From positions 1-64,000 of the forward strand of contig RIBL01000016.1 in NCBI GenBank assembly GCA_003762875.1: DNA of 64,000 bases, given 5' to 3'. Source of the stretch: Muribaculaceae bacterium Isolate-110 (HZI) (GTDB lineage Bacteria > Bacteroidota > Bacteroidia > Bacteroidales > Muribaculaceae). Position numbers and translations under genes: made by a program. The notes under the pieces are model-generated. The model made no database searches. It saw only the letters and a program-made list of their open reading frames with translations, and was not told where the DNA came from. Positions 24,701 to 31,923 of the stretch are shown here, piece after piece (position 1 is the stretch's first letter; every line of letters begins with the position of its first letter).

Positions 24701-24916
24701 GCGTATGTCTTGAAGTATTTGGGAAGCTGAAACCGGAGAGTTTGGATTCAGGTTATTAAATTGCTTTAGGAAGACCTCAATAAGAATATTGGTAGAAGGG
24801 TCATAGACTGTTCCTGCATCTTCCTCAGATATTTTTCCAAAATATGTAAATCCTAAACGAGTCAGATGTACCATTGCCGGCATCTGCACGCGGGTTGCTT
24901 CATTAAATTTGCTCAT
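21743..24916 (-). CDS. hsdR: Type I restriction enzyme motor/nuclease subunit HsdR
   Basis: 1057 aa. The N-terminal PD-(D/E)xK nuclease is visible as RPDITLF (D125) and FIEVKK (E139, K141). The SF2 motor follows, with Walker A TQGSGKTA at 336-343, DEAH at 448-451, the ALTGTP segment and a later helicase block (LTGFDAPRLKRLYF). The C-terminal helical region contacts the methylase. It translocates DNA and cuts when unmethylated targets are met. It is the second gene of the operon and overlaps the XRE regulator by 4 bp. Confidence 0.96.
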   Translation of the reverse strand: MSKFNEATRVQMPAMVHLTRLGFTYFGKISEEDAGTVYDPSTNILIEVFLKQFNNLNPNSPVSASQILQDIRNDLKNDDLGYAFYQRLKAVSPVKLIDYETPSNNTFHFTAEFTCKNGQDEFRPDITLFVNGMPLVFIEVKKPNNSGGMVAESKRMNLQRFPNKRFRSFINITQLMIFSNNMEYDTMGGIVPLQGAFYCTAAKESAPFNCFREENRSNADVAPYNRNYPYKPINKDFEKKILKDFNCEVIHTTPEYKTNLDTNTPTNRILTSMCSPERLLFILRYGIAYVKSEREVDGKIEITDQKHIMRYQQMFAALAIREHLENGAKAGVVWHTQGSGKTALSYHLAYFLNDYFAKQNKVAKFYFIVDRLDLLEQATQEFEARGLVVTTANSRKELMDQFRSNQSQQGASGKQEITVVNIQRFAEDKEKVKLPEYATNLQRVFILDEAHRGYRPGGCFLANLFDADPNSIKIALTGTPLLKDEKATATVFSDYFHTYYYDRSIADGYTLKIIREEIETSYKEKLTQIMDKLEQLVLKKDVQKSTIIEHENYVKELIRYVITDLTRFRQQHGDNTLGGMIICETSGQARNLAMYWDEVQREMNKDASFPTDIKAKLILHDTDDKETRKQIVKDFKKNMTVGVLIVFNMLLTGFDAPRLKRLYFGRKLKDHNLLQALTRVNRPYKNNRYGYIIDFADIKRNFEETNEAYLQELNRFNDPEEDGSGVTDTFTQVLENPQEILDTMRDIHDTLFEYTVDNVEEFSSEVSTIQDKEELLKLKKVLEAARDCGNLVRTFGDDELKEKFSKVELTKLPDMLKEVQHHITIINQKEAFNANEQTTILVNEAMQDIEFTFSKIGEEELKLISGGRELQDKWRDTIRAFMDNIDQDDPEFITLREAFTQRFKEHGFVIDSIAKFNEETAALDSIIVRLKAIQIANKALLKKYNGDAKFARVHKRIREVNHDRKEKSAKPIFTFSDYEISIILNMIKSEVDQRVYDKNDILKKDAYFEQTVLSIVANMLYHFPQISDTATIEDYDFVKNGIARQYLNQYNATYAAC

Positions 24917-25173
24917 AATGTGCCGTCTTTTCTGCCGTATGAGACATAAGGCTCGGAAGCCATATCAAATAAAAAATTGGAATGAAGGAGGGTGCGAACA
25001 TCCACTTTCAAACACTGCGCAATCTCAGAAAGAGTTTCCAATGAGGGTTGTGCTGTATTGGTACACCATTTCGACACAGTTGCCGGGTCTTTTCCAAGCT
25101 GCTGTGCAAGCCATTTATTAGTCTTTTTCTGCTCTGCGAGCACTATTTTTAATCGATTTATGTCTTTTCCCAT
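24913..25173 (-). CDS. XRE-type HTH regulator heading the hsd operon
   Basis: 86 aa. An XRE HTH occupies residues 5-62 (VLAEQKKTNKWLAQQLGKDPA, VSKWCTNTAQPSLETLSEIA). It overlaps hsdR by 4 bp (ATGA), so it is the first gene of the operon. A dyad covering the -7 box of the promoter (25194-25212) is its likely operator; negative autoregulation would act as a controller of restriction, as C proteins do in type II systems (inference). Confidence 0.85.
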   Translation of the reverse strand: MGKDINRLKIVLAEQKKTNKWLAQQLGKDPATVSKWCTNTAQPSLETLSEIAQCLKVDVRTLLHSNFLFDMASEPYVSYGRKDGTL

Positions 25174-25193
25174 TTTCTGAGATTGGTTATATC

Positions 25194-25238
25194 ATTTGCG
25201 TATTATGCAAATTTAGTGATAAATTTTGATGTGGCAAA
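25194..25238 (-). promoter_or_regulatory. hsd operon promoter with overlapping operator dyad
   Basis: On the minus strand TTTG (25238-25235), a 19-bp spacer and TAAATTTG (25215-25208) make a full-consensus Bacteroidetes promoter. ATTTGC (25194-25199) and GCAAAT (25207-25212) form a perfect dyad with a 7-bp spacer over the -7 box and start site. The XRE gene begins at 25173. Confidence 0.75.
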
Positions 25239-25261
25239 AGAATATGCTAAGAAACATATAA

Positions 25262-25295
25262 CGCTACCCCGGCGAGGGGGCTCGTCGGGGTGGCG
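25262..25295 (-). terminator. Terminator of the mobilization-side operon
   Basis: A 15-bp stem with two G-U pairs (25262-25276 against 25281-25295) and a GGGG loop, followed on the minus strand by U-rich sequence. It ends the minus-strand run from the relaxase through 25315 and insulates it from the hsd promoter. Confidence 0.75.
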
Positions 25296-25314
25296 TGAAA
25301 GGGGTTGATGGGGA

Positions 25315-25746
25315 CTATCTCAGGGGGAGGCAGGCGATGGTGCAACGCGGGACGTTTTCATCGGGGATGGGCGGCATGTTGGGGTCGGCTACATACTTGA
25401 AGCCGCAGATGCGTGCGGTCAGGATGAGCCATTTGGAGAAGGCGTTCATCTCTTTACGGAGACGGTCGGCGAACTCGTGATTGGGGCGTGTGCCGAGTTT
25501 GCGGTCGAAGACAACGGTCTCGACAATCATTGTCATGTCGGGGAGGTTGAGGTGGCCTTCGGAGCGTTCCCACAAGCGGATGAAGATGTTGTGGGTGTCG
25601 TCGCGGTAGTTGAGGGTTGCGCCTACGCAGTTCCAGTTGAGAGATACTTCTTCGGGGTCACCGTCGAATACGAGGGCTACATAGTCACGGAGGTCGAGGT
25701 AGAAATCGTCGATTCTACGCTCGGTAAGGGTTGAGATGCTTGTCAT
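25315..25746 (-). CDS. Unidentified protein, tandem paralog A
   Basis: 143 aa from the ATG at 25746; an in-frame start at 25788 would overlap the upstream gene. It shares an ordered set of blocks with the next gene: SLNWNCVGATL versus MLDWNSVGATA, IRLWERSEGHLNLPDM versus YRLWERSNGYLGIPDM, GFKYVADPN versus GFRHIADPD, and a TIACLPL versus QIACLTL end. These point to gene duplication. No signal, TM helix or known domain is seen. It is last in the mob transcript, before a strong terminator. Confidence 0.65.
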   Translation of the reverse strand: MTSISTLTERRIDDFYLDLRDYVALVFDGDPEEVSLNWNCVGATLNYRDDTHNIFIRLWERSEGHLNLPDMTMIVETVVFDRKLGTRPNHEFADRLRKEMNAFSKWLILTARICGFKYVADPNMPPIPDENVPRCTIACLPLR

Positions 25747-25760
25747 ATAGATGGTGGGGG

Positions 25761-26168
25761 TTAAAGGGTTAAACATGCGATTTGACATTCAGTTACTTGG
25801 TTGTCGGCCTCTTCGGGCTGACGGTCGGGGTCGGCGATGTGACGGAAGCCGTTGGCTTTGGCTGCCTCTCCTGTCCATTTGCACAGGGCGAGTACATTCT
25901 CCATGCTGTCGGCTACAGAGAATACATGGACGATGAGAGTCATGTCTGGTATGCCGAGATAGCCGTTGGAGCGTTCCCAAAGACGATACTGGATGTTGTG
26001 GCCGTTGCCGATGAATCGGGCGGTTGCTCCGACACTGTTCCAATCGAGCATCAGCTGGTCGTGGGTTGCACAATAGTTCTCTTCCATGTACATGCAGAAG
26101 TCATAGAAGAAGGCCTTGATGCTCTTTTGAGCATCTGCCGAGATGGGGAGGTTTTTCATTTCTTTCAT
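25761..26168 (-). CDS. Unidentified protein, tandem paralog B
   Basis: 135 aa, a paralog of the gene just downstream (see shared WNxVGAT, RLWERS and ADPx blocks). It starts inside the stop of the TM mobilization-operon gene (4-bp overlap), so it belongs to the same transcript. An N-terminal helical region (AQKSIKAFFYDFCMYMEENY) precedes the conserved part. Function unknown. Presence of two diverged copies on an element suggests partners or two specificities. Confidence 0.65.
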   Translation of the reverse strand: MKEMKNLPISADAQKSIKAFFYDFCMYMEENYCATHDQLMLDWNSVGATARFIGNGHNIQYRLWERSNGYLGIPDMTLIVHVFSVADSMENVLALCKWTGEAAKANGFRHIADPDRQPEEADNQVTECQIACLTL

Positions 26169-26980
26169 TTTTTGTTGGGGGTGTTCTGAGAATTAAGTTC
26201 GTTAATCTCATTGTTAAGGCGGTCGCGTTCAAGAGTCGAGCGGCGGAGTTGCTCCATACGCTGCTCATGCTCGGTGACCATCTTGCGGATATTATCCACT
26301 CTGTCAGGGTCTTGAAACCAGACCTCGATGCTGTCGAGTCCGACACTTGACACGCTTCCATTCATCTGGATAAAGCGATATTTCAGGTCGGTATCGGTGA
26401 ACTTATCCATGTCATGGCTCTGGATAATAATCCACACACCGAGAAAGATACTGATGATGAAACTGGCAACCACGCAAGCGAAACATTTCCATGAGTTGAT
26501 GTCAAACTTGATGGTTTTCTCAACTTTCTGTACTTTGGGCCCAGCATTGACGGCGGCAGTGTTAGACTTGACAGCCGCTTCCAATTTAGTTATGGTCGTG
26601 CCCAACGTACTCAGAGCCTTTGCCATTCCGGAATCTTTCTTTTCTATTTTGGTTCCGAGGTCAGTGAAGTTCTGAGAGTAGTCCTTCGGCTTGGGAATGC
26701 CTGACAAATCGGGTTCCGGTGCCACAACCTTGAACTGAACTTTTTTGAGGCAGTTGGAAATAATGTCCTCAAAAAATTGGGTATCATACACTTCAGTCTG
26801 AACTTGTGAGCCATCAGACTGTTTGGCTTGACCTTTCTCAAACGAAAGCTTCAATTCCTCCAAGAACATATAGACGGTGTTGAGATCGATATTCTTGGGG
26901 CTTGCAGTCGTGTTTGAGGAAGGGGTTGGGAGCGCCCGATTCTTACCGGCCTCTCCCTGTGGTGTTGTGAAGGTATTCAT
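26165..26980 (-). CDS. Single-pass membrane protein downstream of the relaxase
   Basis: 271 aa. A disordered N-terminus (1-30) and a soluble region precede an alanine/threonine-rich coiled stretch (115-150). A TM helix lies near residues 165-187 (CFACVVASFIISIFLGVWII), with a C-terminal coiled coil (EHEQRMEQLRRSTLERDRLN) beyond it. It overlaps the relaxase stop by one base (TAATG). Such proteins follow relaxases in Bacteroides mobilizable elements and may link the relaxosome to the membrane or coupling protein (inference). Confidence 0.65.
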   Translation of the reverse strand: MNTFTTPQGEAGKNRALPTPSSNTTASPKNIDLNTVYMFLEELKLSFEKGQAKQSDGSQVQTEVYDTQFFEDIISNCLKKVQFKVVAPEPDLSGIPKPKDYSQNFTDLGTKIEKKDSGMAKALSTLGTTITKLEAAVKSNTAAVNAGPKVQKVEKTIKFDINSWKCFACVVASFIISIFLGVWIIIQSHDMDKFTDTDLKYRFIQMNGSVSSVGLDSIEVWFQDPDRVDNIRKMVTEHEQRMEQLRRSTLERDRLNNEINELNSQNTPNKK

Positions 26981-27915
26981 TATACAGATCTTCCTTTTTT
27001 AGGTTTACGTCGGCGACTCTTGAACCATGTCGTTTCTGTAACCGGTACATTATCGCCGCTTGAATGAAGTTGAAATAAGTTTAGACCGAGGCTGAAATCC
27101 TGCGACTCTTCTCTGTACTCCTGTTGTGGAGCGTGAGATTGCTGTGGCATCGGCTTCTGACGTTCCGTCTGAGGCTTTATTCTTGGCTTGTTGGCCTCCA
27201 ATGCCCGAATCAACTTGGAGTAGCTGCACGACTTATCAATCTTTGAGCCATTGAACGCATACTTACCCATCTTGAACCGGATGCCCTGCACCTTGTTGGT
27301 GCTTCCGTTGTTGATGAGGGTACATTCTACGCCGTGGCTCTCAACAGCCGCGATAAAGCTGTTGAAATCAGTGTGTCGTGGCAACTCAGCTTTGATGATG
27401 TCGAATATCCGGTAACGTGTCTTGTCTGGCTCACGTAAGCGATTGCGTTTGACTTCCTCTTTGCCGGGTGCCATATACAGTCCTTCTCGCTCGGTAATAT
27501 CCCGACAAACCCGCTGGCTGCGGAAACGCTCGTTGCTATCGGATATAGTCTTGCCGGAATTGCTGACGCGATTGAAAACGATATGGCAATGTGGGTGCTC
27601 CCGGTCGTGGTGACGCACAATCAGAAACTGAGTGTCGCGGATGCCCATTCGTTCCAGATACTCCAGCGCAATTTGCCGCATATAGTCATTGCTCATGCGT
27701 GAGGCATCATTGGGCGAGAAACTCAGTACGGTGTGCCCGACATTCTTTGTCAGCCTCGGATTCATCTCGGCTTGTGCCTCAAAGCTATGGGTAATGCTGT
27801 CAATCGAGTCGAGCATGAGTCCATCGGCGGCTATGATTTCCGCACCTTTTTTGTCATTGAGAACGTATGTTACCGCACCTCGGAATTCCTGTCCTTTCTT
27901 CAACTTCGACATCAT
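26980..27915 (-). CDS. Relaxase / mobilization nuclease, element 2
   Basis: 311 aa. The metal-binding histidine motif is RHHDREHPHCH at residues 101-111 (H103, H107, H109, H111 with D104), followed by IVFNRV. The C-terminus is Gln/Pro-rich and ends in a basic KPKKGRSV tail. It overlaps mobC by 4 bp upstream and a TM gene by 1 bp downstream. The element 1 relaxase is a paralog with a similar end but low overall identity, so the two elements diverged before they met here. Confidence 0.93.
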   Translation of the reverse strand: MMSKLKKGQEFRGAVTYVLNDKKGAEIIAADGLMLDSIDSITHSFEAQAEMNPRLTKNVGHTVLSFSPNDASRMSNDYMRQIALEYLERMGIRDTQFLIVRHHDREHPHCHIVFNRVSNSGKTISDSNERFRSQRVCRDITEREGLYMAPGKEEVKRNRLREPDKTRYRIFDIIKAELPRHTDFNSFIAAVESHGVECTLINNGSTNKVQGIRFKMGKYAFNGSKIDKSCSYSKLIRALEANKPRIKPQTERQKPMPQQSHAPQQEYREESQDFSLGLNLFQLHSSGDNVPVTETTWFKSRRRKPKKGRSV

Positions 27916-28271
27916 AGGCCAAAATGTTTGAGGGCGTTGTCAAGACGGGCGCAAAGCTCGCGGTTTATTTGAGCTGCAAATGCGTACCCATCCCGATTGG
28001 CGACGTGTGCCGTCTGGTTGAGATTGTTCTTCATACCGCATACATCGCGCCGAAATTCGGCAAGTTCTGGAGTCATCCGTTCCTTTACTACTGAGTGTGC
28101 CACGCTCTGTCGGATATACTCAGTAGGGGTCAGCCCGGCTTGTCCGGCCTTGGTCAAAAGGTCGAACTTTTCTGCCGTACAGACTTTCAAAGTGAAGCGG
28201 TAACGCCTCTTTTCAGTGGCTGATTTAGAAGGTCGGCCACCTTTCCTCTTTGGAGATTTCTCATTTGTCAT
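27912..28271 (-). CDS. mobC: MobC-type relaxosome accessory protein, element 2
   Basis: 119 aa from the ATG at 28271 (MTNEKSPKRKGGRPS), which gives a length close to the element 1 MobC (121 aa); a start at 28346 would run through the putative oriT. A basic N-terminus precedes an RHH-like RRYRFTLKVCTAEKF stretch, and the C-terminal half has MKNNLNQTAHVANRDG, the MobC block. Overlaps the relaxase by 4 bp. Confidence 0.88.
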   Translation of the reverse strand: MTNEKSPKRKGGRPSKSATEKRRYRFTLKVCTAEKFDLLTKAGQAGLTPTEYIRQSVAHSVVKERMTPELAEFRRDVCGMKNNLNQTAHVANRDGYAFAAQINRELCARLDNALKHFGL

Positions 28272-28653
28272 TTGAGAGAAAATTAGAAGGTAATTCGCCA
28301 CTTGTGGCGACTGGTTGATAAATAGTTTTAGACCGACGGGATGCAAGTTTAGCCGTGCCGCCGGAGGCTGTCTTCGGCGGGTTTTGGTTGTCCCAAAACA
28401 CTAACTTGCTCCTGTCACTGTAAAATCCACTGCGAGCCTTCGGCATTACGAAGTACCGCTGAGAGAAGCAGAGTCTGAGAAGCAGTCTCTGCCCTGATTC
28501 CATACCCTTTTGATACTCGGATGGTGTAGCTCTGCAAGCCATCGGAGTGTCAAATCGAAGAGTACCGCAGTTTCGGCAGTTTACGCAGTTTCTAAAGTCA
28601 AACTGCTGAATCTGTTGGTACTGCATGAGGTCAGAGTTTGATATAATTCCCAT
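28261..28653 (-). CDS. Doubtful 130-aa frame with Cys cluster, downstream of DUF3987
   Basis: The frame overlaps the DUF3987 end by 23 bp and occupies the place of the toprim-like gene in element 1. Its N-terminal third has a Cys cluster (NCVNCRNCGTL, then CRATPSEY), which could be a remnant of the zinc segment missing from the element 1 protein. The C-terminal half runs through nested inverted repeats (28343-28409) and looks non-coding. It may be a remnant of a toprim-like gene or a chance frame. Confidence 0.3.
   Translation of the reverse strand: MGIISNSDLMQYQQIQQFDFRNCVNCRNCGTLRFDTPMACRATPSEYQKGMESGQRLLLRLCFSQRYFVMPKARSGFYSDRSKLVFWDNQNPPKTASGGTAKLASRRSKTIYQPVATSGELPSNFLSNDK
28343..28409. 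repeat. Nested inverted repeats upstream of mobC, candidate oriT (element 2)
   Basis: Outer arms GCAAGTT (28343-28349) and AACTTGC (28403-28409) enclose two hairpins: CCGCCG/CGGCGG (28358-28380) and GTTTTGG/CCAAAAC (28381-28399). It lies 70 bp upstream of mobC. Element 1 has a GCAAGGT dyad at the same relative place. Shape and position fit an oriT. Confidence 0.5.
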
Positions 28654-29998
28654 GCTTCGACTTTTGAAAAAGTTTGCCGTTGAAGTTCTTCAGAAACTCC
28701 ATGAGCGCACGCTCCGACATGCCGTTTTCCGCAGCCACGGCGATAGCACTCCCAGTAGTAAATTCTGGAGGTAAGGCGGTGACAATGGCCAACTGCTGTG
28801 CGGTGAGCGAAAGCTCTTTGAGAATCGTCTGAACTTTCTTGGCTGACTCCATAAAGTATTCAGCAAGTGTAATGGCTCTCTCAACTGAAATCAGGTCGAT
28901 GACATCTTTCCCGGCATCATTGCAAGCCCATCGTGCCATTTGTATTATCAGGCAAAATCGGATGGCGTATATCTGCAATTTGCAATATATGCCGACAAGG
29001 ATCTCGTTAGGTTCTGTGTCGCATTTGTCTGATAATTCATGCTGCCACTCAAACAGCCTTTCAAGAGCTTCTTCAGCAAAGGGGACGATGACAGGCACAA
29101 TGTCGTTGTTTTCATCGTAGGCACATTCAATGCACATCAACCGGGAAAGAATATTTTGCCATTCATCGGTGACATCGAATGTCGGCTGCTTCATTGACCA
29201 TCGGGTTGACAGCTCCTGTTTGAGTATCACGAAAAGTATGCGGTCAATAAACCCGTTTGCCGAGCGTTCACCTTTGGCGAGTTCCGAAAGGATGCGTTTC
29301 TGCATAGTACCGATAACTGATATGAACGGACGCTTGATGAAGATGGAACTACGGGAACTTTTGCGGTCGGACATCGTTGGCTTTGCACTGAACACCGAAA
29401 GCCAGAACTGTTCCTCAGAGCCGTTGTTGTAGCGGTTGAAGTTCTTGACCCATGCTGAAAGCTCGTCTGAAAGAAGACACAGACCACGGCGGTTTTGAGA
29501 ATGAATGAGGCTCAGTCCCTCCGGCGTTATATCAGAAACCAAGAAGCGGCGGCGGATAGGTTCACGGGGGCAGACATCAATACCTTTTTCTGCACGTTCC
29601 TTCCGGCTCATCTCCAATTGGTCCTGATATTCCAGATACTGTTTCTCATAAATTCTGTTTTGCTCGTAGTCATGCTCTACAAACGGACGCATGGCGAAAC
29701 TCAACGGATGGCTCTTGTTGGCTCCGGGTCTGCCGATTAGTGCCATATACAGAATGGCGCTTTCGTCCCAGCCCTCTTTCATCCTCGCCAGATGAGTGTT
29801 GCCCACCGCGACTGAAACCGCAATCAGCATCGCCGCTCCGACATAGTCGATAGGGAACCCATAGCAATCGTTTACCTCCCTGATGATTTTCTGAATTTTT
29901 GAAGGAAAGATGCTGATGGGGAAGCCGCTACCGGTCAGATTGACGCTAAGGTCAATGGCTTTGTCGAGAATGAGCTGAGGTGTAGATTTCTCACTCAT
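28631..29998 (-). CDS. DUF3987 ATPase (primase/helicase-like), element 2
   Basis: 455 aa. The Walker-A-like loop is GRPGANKSHPL (G89 to S96), and the likely Walker B region is LCLLSDELSAWVKNFNRYNN near residue 172. It is closely related to the element 1 protein (2939-4351) along its whole length. A C-terminal winged-helix-like segment (AENGMSERALMEFL) ends it. It overlaps the HTH gene by 4 bp. Presumed role: replication of the excised element. Confidence 0.85.
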   Translation of the reverse strand: MSEKSTPQLILDKAIDLSVNLTGSGFPISIFPSKIQKIIREVNDCYGFPIDYVGAAMLIAVSVAVGNTHLARMKEGWDESAILYMALIGRPGANKSHPLSFAMRPFVEHDYEQNRIYEKQYLEYQDQLEMSRKERAEKGIDVCPREPIRRRFLVSDITPEGLSLIHSQNRRGLCLLSDELSAWVKNFNRYNNGSEEQFWLSVFSAKPTMSDRKSSRSSIFIKRPFISVIGTMQKRILSELAKGERSANGFIDRILFVILKQELSTRWSMKQPTFDVTDEWQNILSRLMCIECAYDENNDIVPVIVPFAEEALERLFEWQHELSDKCDTEPNEILVGIYCKLQIYAIRFCLIIQMARWACNDAGKDVIDLISVERAITLAEYFMESAKKVQTILKELSLTAQQLAIVTALPPEFTTGSAIAVAAENGMSERALMEFLKNFNGKLFQKSKHGNYIKL

Positions 29999-30378
29999 AG
30001 GCGACAGGATTTGTTTCTACCTCCGGGACGAAGACCCTTGTTCATCTCGGCTACCATCTCGTCATAGGCTTGCGCTTGTGATTTCGGCTTGCCTGATACC
30101 ATATAATCGAGCAGCTCGCTTCGGATAAAGCGCCAGCCTTTGCCGCCGGGATTCTTGTAAGCCGGGACAACGCCGTTTCGCGCCTTTTTATAAAGAGTGT
30201 TCTTACACTCTCCAAGCAATGCGCACGCCTCTTTAGTGGATATAAAATCAGGCGCGACTTTTTGGGGTGGGGAGAGCGCGTTGCGCAACTCCCTCAGTTC
30301 ACCGAGCAGGCTTGTTACCAACGCGGTCAGATAAGTCACCGCTTCGGGCAACTTATCAAAGCTGATGGATGTTTCCAT
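29995..30378 (-). CDS. Small helix-turn-helix (excisionase-like) protein, element 2
   Basis: 127 aa from the ATG at 30378, aligning with the 128-aa element 1 homolog. The helical N-terminus carries PEAVTYLTALVTSLLGEL; the HTH is FISTKEACALLGECKNTLYKKA (residues about 52-73) with a wing ending in FIRSELLDYM. A longer frame to 30492 is rejected because the promoter lies within it. It overlaps DUF3987 by 4 bp and starts the backbone operon. Confidence 0.75.
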   Translation of the reverse strand: METSISFDKLPEAVTYLTALVTSLLGELRELRNALSPPQKVAPDFISTKEACALLGECKNTLYKKARNGVVPAYKNPGGKGWRFIRSELLDYMVSGKPKSQAQAYDEMVAEMNKGLRPGGRNKSCRL

Positions 30379-30446
30379 AAATTTACAACCGAACCCTTGG
30401 GAAAACGGCACGCCGACATGGCATATCCGTGTCAAGGATTCGGTTG

Positions 30447-30454
30447 CAAAATTA
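30447..30454 (-). promoter_or_regulatory. -7 element for the element 2 HTH-DUF3987-mob operon
   Basis: TAATTTTG on the minus strand (30454-30447) matches TAnnTTTG and is 69 bp upstream of the HTH start codon. A -33 element is not obvious. Confidence 0.5.
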
Positions 30455-30580
30455 CAGGGAGAAATAAGGGAGAACAATAGGGTCTGAACCAACGCTAAAG
30501 CGTCTCCAAAACGTCTCTGAAGCTATAAATCAGTACTTTTCTCCGGAGAAATTGAGCGGAGATGGTTTGGAGATGGCTAC

Positions 30581-31774
30581 TCAATAACATGAACCAGACA
30601 AATCCGGGAACTCTGTGATTCCGTCCAAATCATCGTCTAAGTTGTCATCATAATCCTCTTCACGGAATTTGGCGGCAGACGCATAAGCTTTGTCATCATC
30701 TGTCATCCTTCCCGATTTCGAGTCTTTGGAGGGGCTTGCATTTGGCGGCTGTGGAGTTTGACTTGATTGCTGCTGCCTGTATCTTTCCTCTGCCTTTTCT
30801 CGACGTTCAGCCTGTGCTTCGAATTTCTTTTGTTTTTGCTCTTCCTCAAGCTGCTTAGTCAATTCACGCTGATTCCTCTGCTTCTCTCGTTCCAACCGAT
30901 TGCGATAGTTGGGACTGAATTCTTTATTTATTTTGATAATGCCTTTGTCTGCGTCCAGAGTCAGTTTCCCTTTGATTGTCTTCAATTGGAGATCCTCAAA
31001 ATGCTCATGGAATGTGCTTTGCAGGAAGTACGCAGCCTGAGGTCCACTCTTGCTAAAGAGTTGTTGCATATTCCAGCCATAGTGATACAGGTCTGTTTTG
31101 GTAATAGGAGAATGAGTTTCCACTTTTTTGTGGACAGTCTCACTTGCAGATAATACCGACCATGTCTTATTACCAGCTCTCTGAAACTTCGATAACCGGC
31201 TTATGAGTATCTCCAGATTTTCTTTGGTCATATAGGGGCCAAGTACTTCGATTGTGTATAGACACGCCTCTTGGAATGTACGTTGCAATTCTGCTTCAAT
31301 CTCGTTAGCAGCATTGGCGGCAACATTCGACAGGTCAAGCATATTTTCGTTGATAGTCTTGACTAACTCCTCTTTCTCGTCAGAAGCTTTTTCAGCTTTG
31401 ACTGCCAAAACCTCGGTCAATAGTATTCTTGCATCCTCTCTCGTAAGAGGTTGACTCTCGGTCGTTGGCTGTTCAATTTCTGAGTTTTTGTTCTCATTCG
31501 TTGAAGTGTCCGGACATGTAGCGGTCTGCGGAGTTATCCCATGTTTCTTCCAACTCTTCTTGACAAAGAAGTCCGTGAGTTCCTTTATCCCTTCATGGAT
31601 AAGGAAATAAACTCCGATACAACTTGCCAATACCATGAAAAAGAAGAAATTGGCGTTTAAGTCAGTGTGACCTTCACTGACAATCTTGTTTCTCACCGCA
31701 AACGCAAAGAAGAGACTCATTAGAGCTACGAAGAATAGCATCAGCGGATTGTGGCCTTTAATCAGGTCTTTCAT
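30581..31774 (-). CDS. Two-TM membrane protein of unknown function, element 2
   Basis: 397 aa from the ATG at 31774 (MKDLIKGHNP); an upstream start at 31828 is less likely. TM helices lie near residues 11-27 and 42-60, followed by a helical soluble region with an ITKTDLYHYGWNMQQLF block near 230. A charged Glu/Arg/Gln-rich coiled coil covers about 295-345 and an acidic tail ends the protein (DDNLDDDLDG). The mid-C-terminal block resembles the element 1 membrane protein (5601-7007). Conserved position between HTH and integrase genes marks a backbone gene. Function unknown. Confidence 0.7.
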   Translation of the reverse strand: MKDLIKGHNPLMLFFVALMSLFFAFAVRNKIVSEGHTDLNANFFFFMVLASCIGVYFLIHEGIKELTDFFVKKSWKKHGITPQTATCPDTSTNENKNSEIEQPTTESQPLTREDARILLTEVLAVKAEKASDEKEELVKTINENMLDLSNVAANAANEIEAELQRTFQEACLYTIEVLGPYMTKENLEILISRLSKFQRAGNKTWSVLSASETVHKKVETHSPITKTDLYHYGWNMQQLFSKSGPQAAYFLQSTFHEHFEDLQLKTIKGKLTLDADKGIIKINKEFSPNYRNRLEREKQRNQRELTKQLEEEQKQKKFEAQAERREKAEERYRQQQSSQTPQPPNASPSKDSKSGRMTDDDKAYASAAKFREEDYDDNLDDDLDGITEFPDLSGSCY

Positions 31775-31863
31775 TCGATTTTTATAACTCTTAAATTGTG
31801 CTGAATTTTGTAAACAAGAATAAAACACGGAGTTAACGACGATTGTTCGTGACCTGATATGTT

Positions 31864-31899
31864 AAAATGCCACCCTGCATTTCTGCAAGATGGCATTTT
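31864..31899 (-). terminator. Terminator downstream of the element 2 integrase
   Basis: AAAATGCCA (31864-31872) pairs with TGGCATTTT (31891-31899), with an inner TGCA/TGCA pair. It is 25 bp after the integrase stop. Confidence 0.65.
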
Positions 31900-31923
31900 T
31901 CGATAGAACTGAATGGGTGGCGA

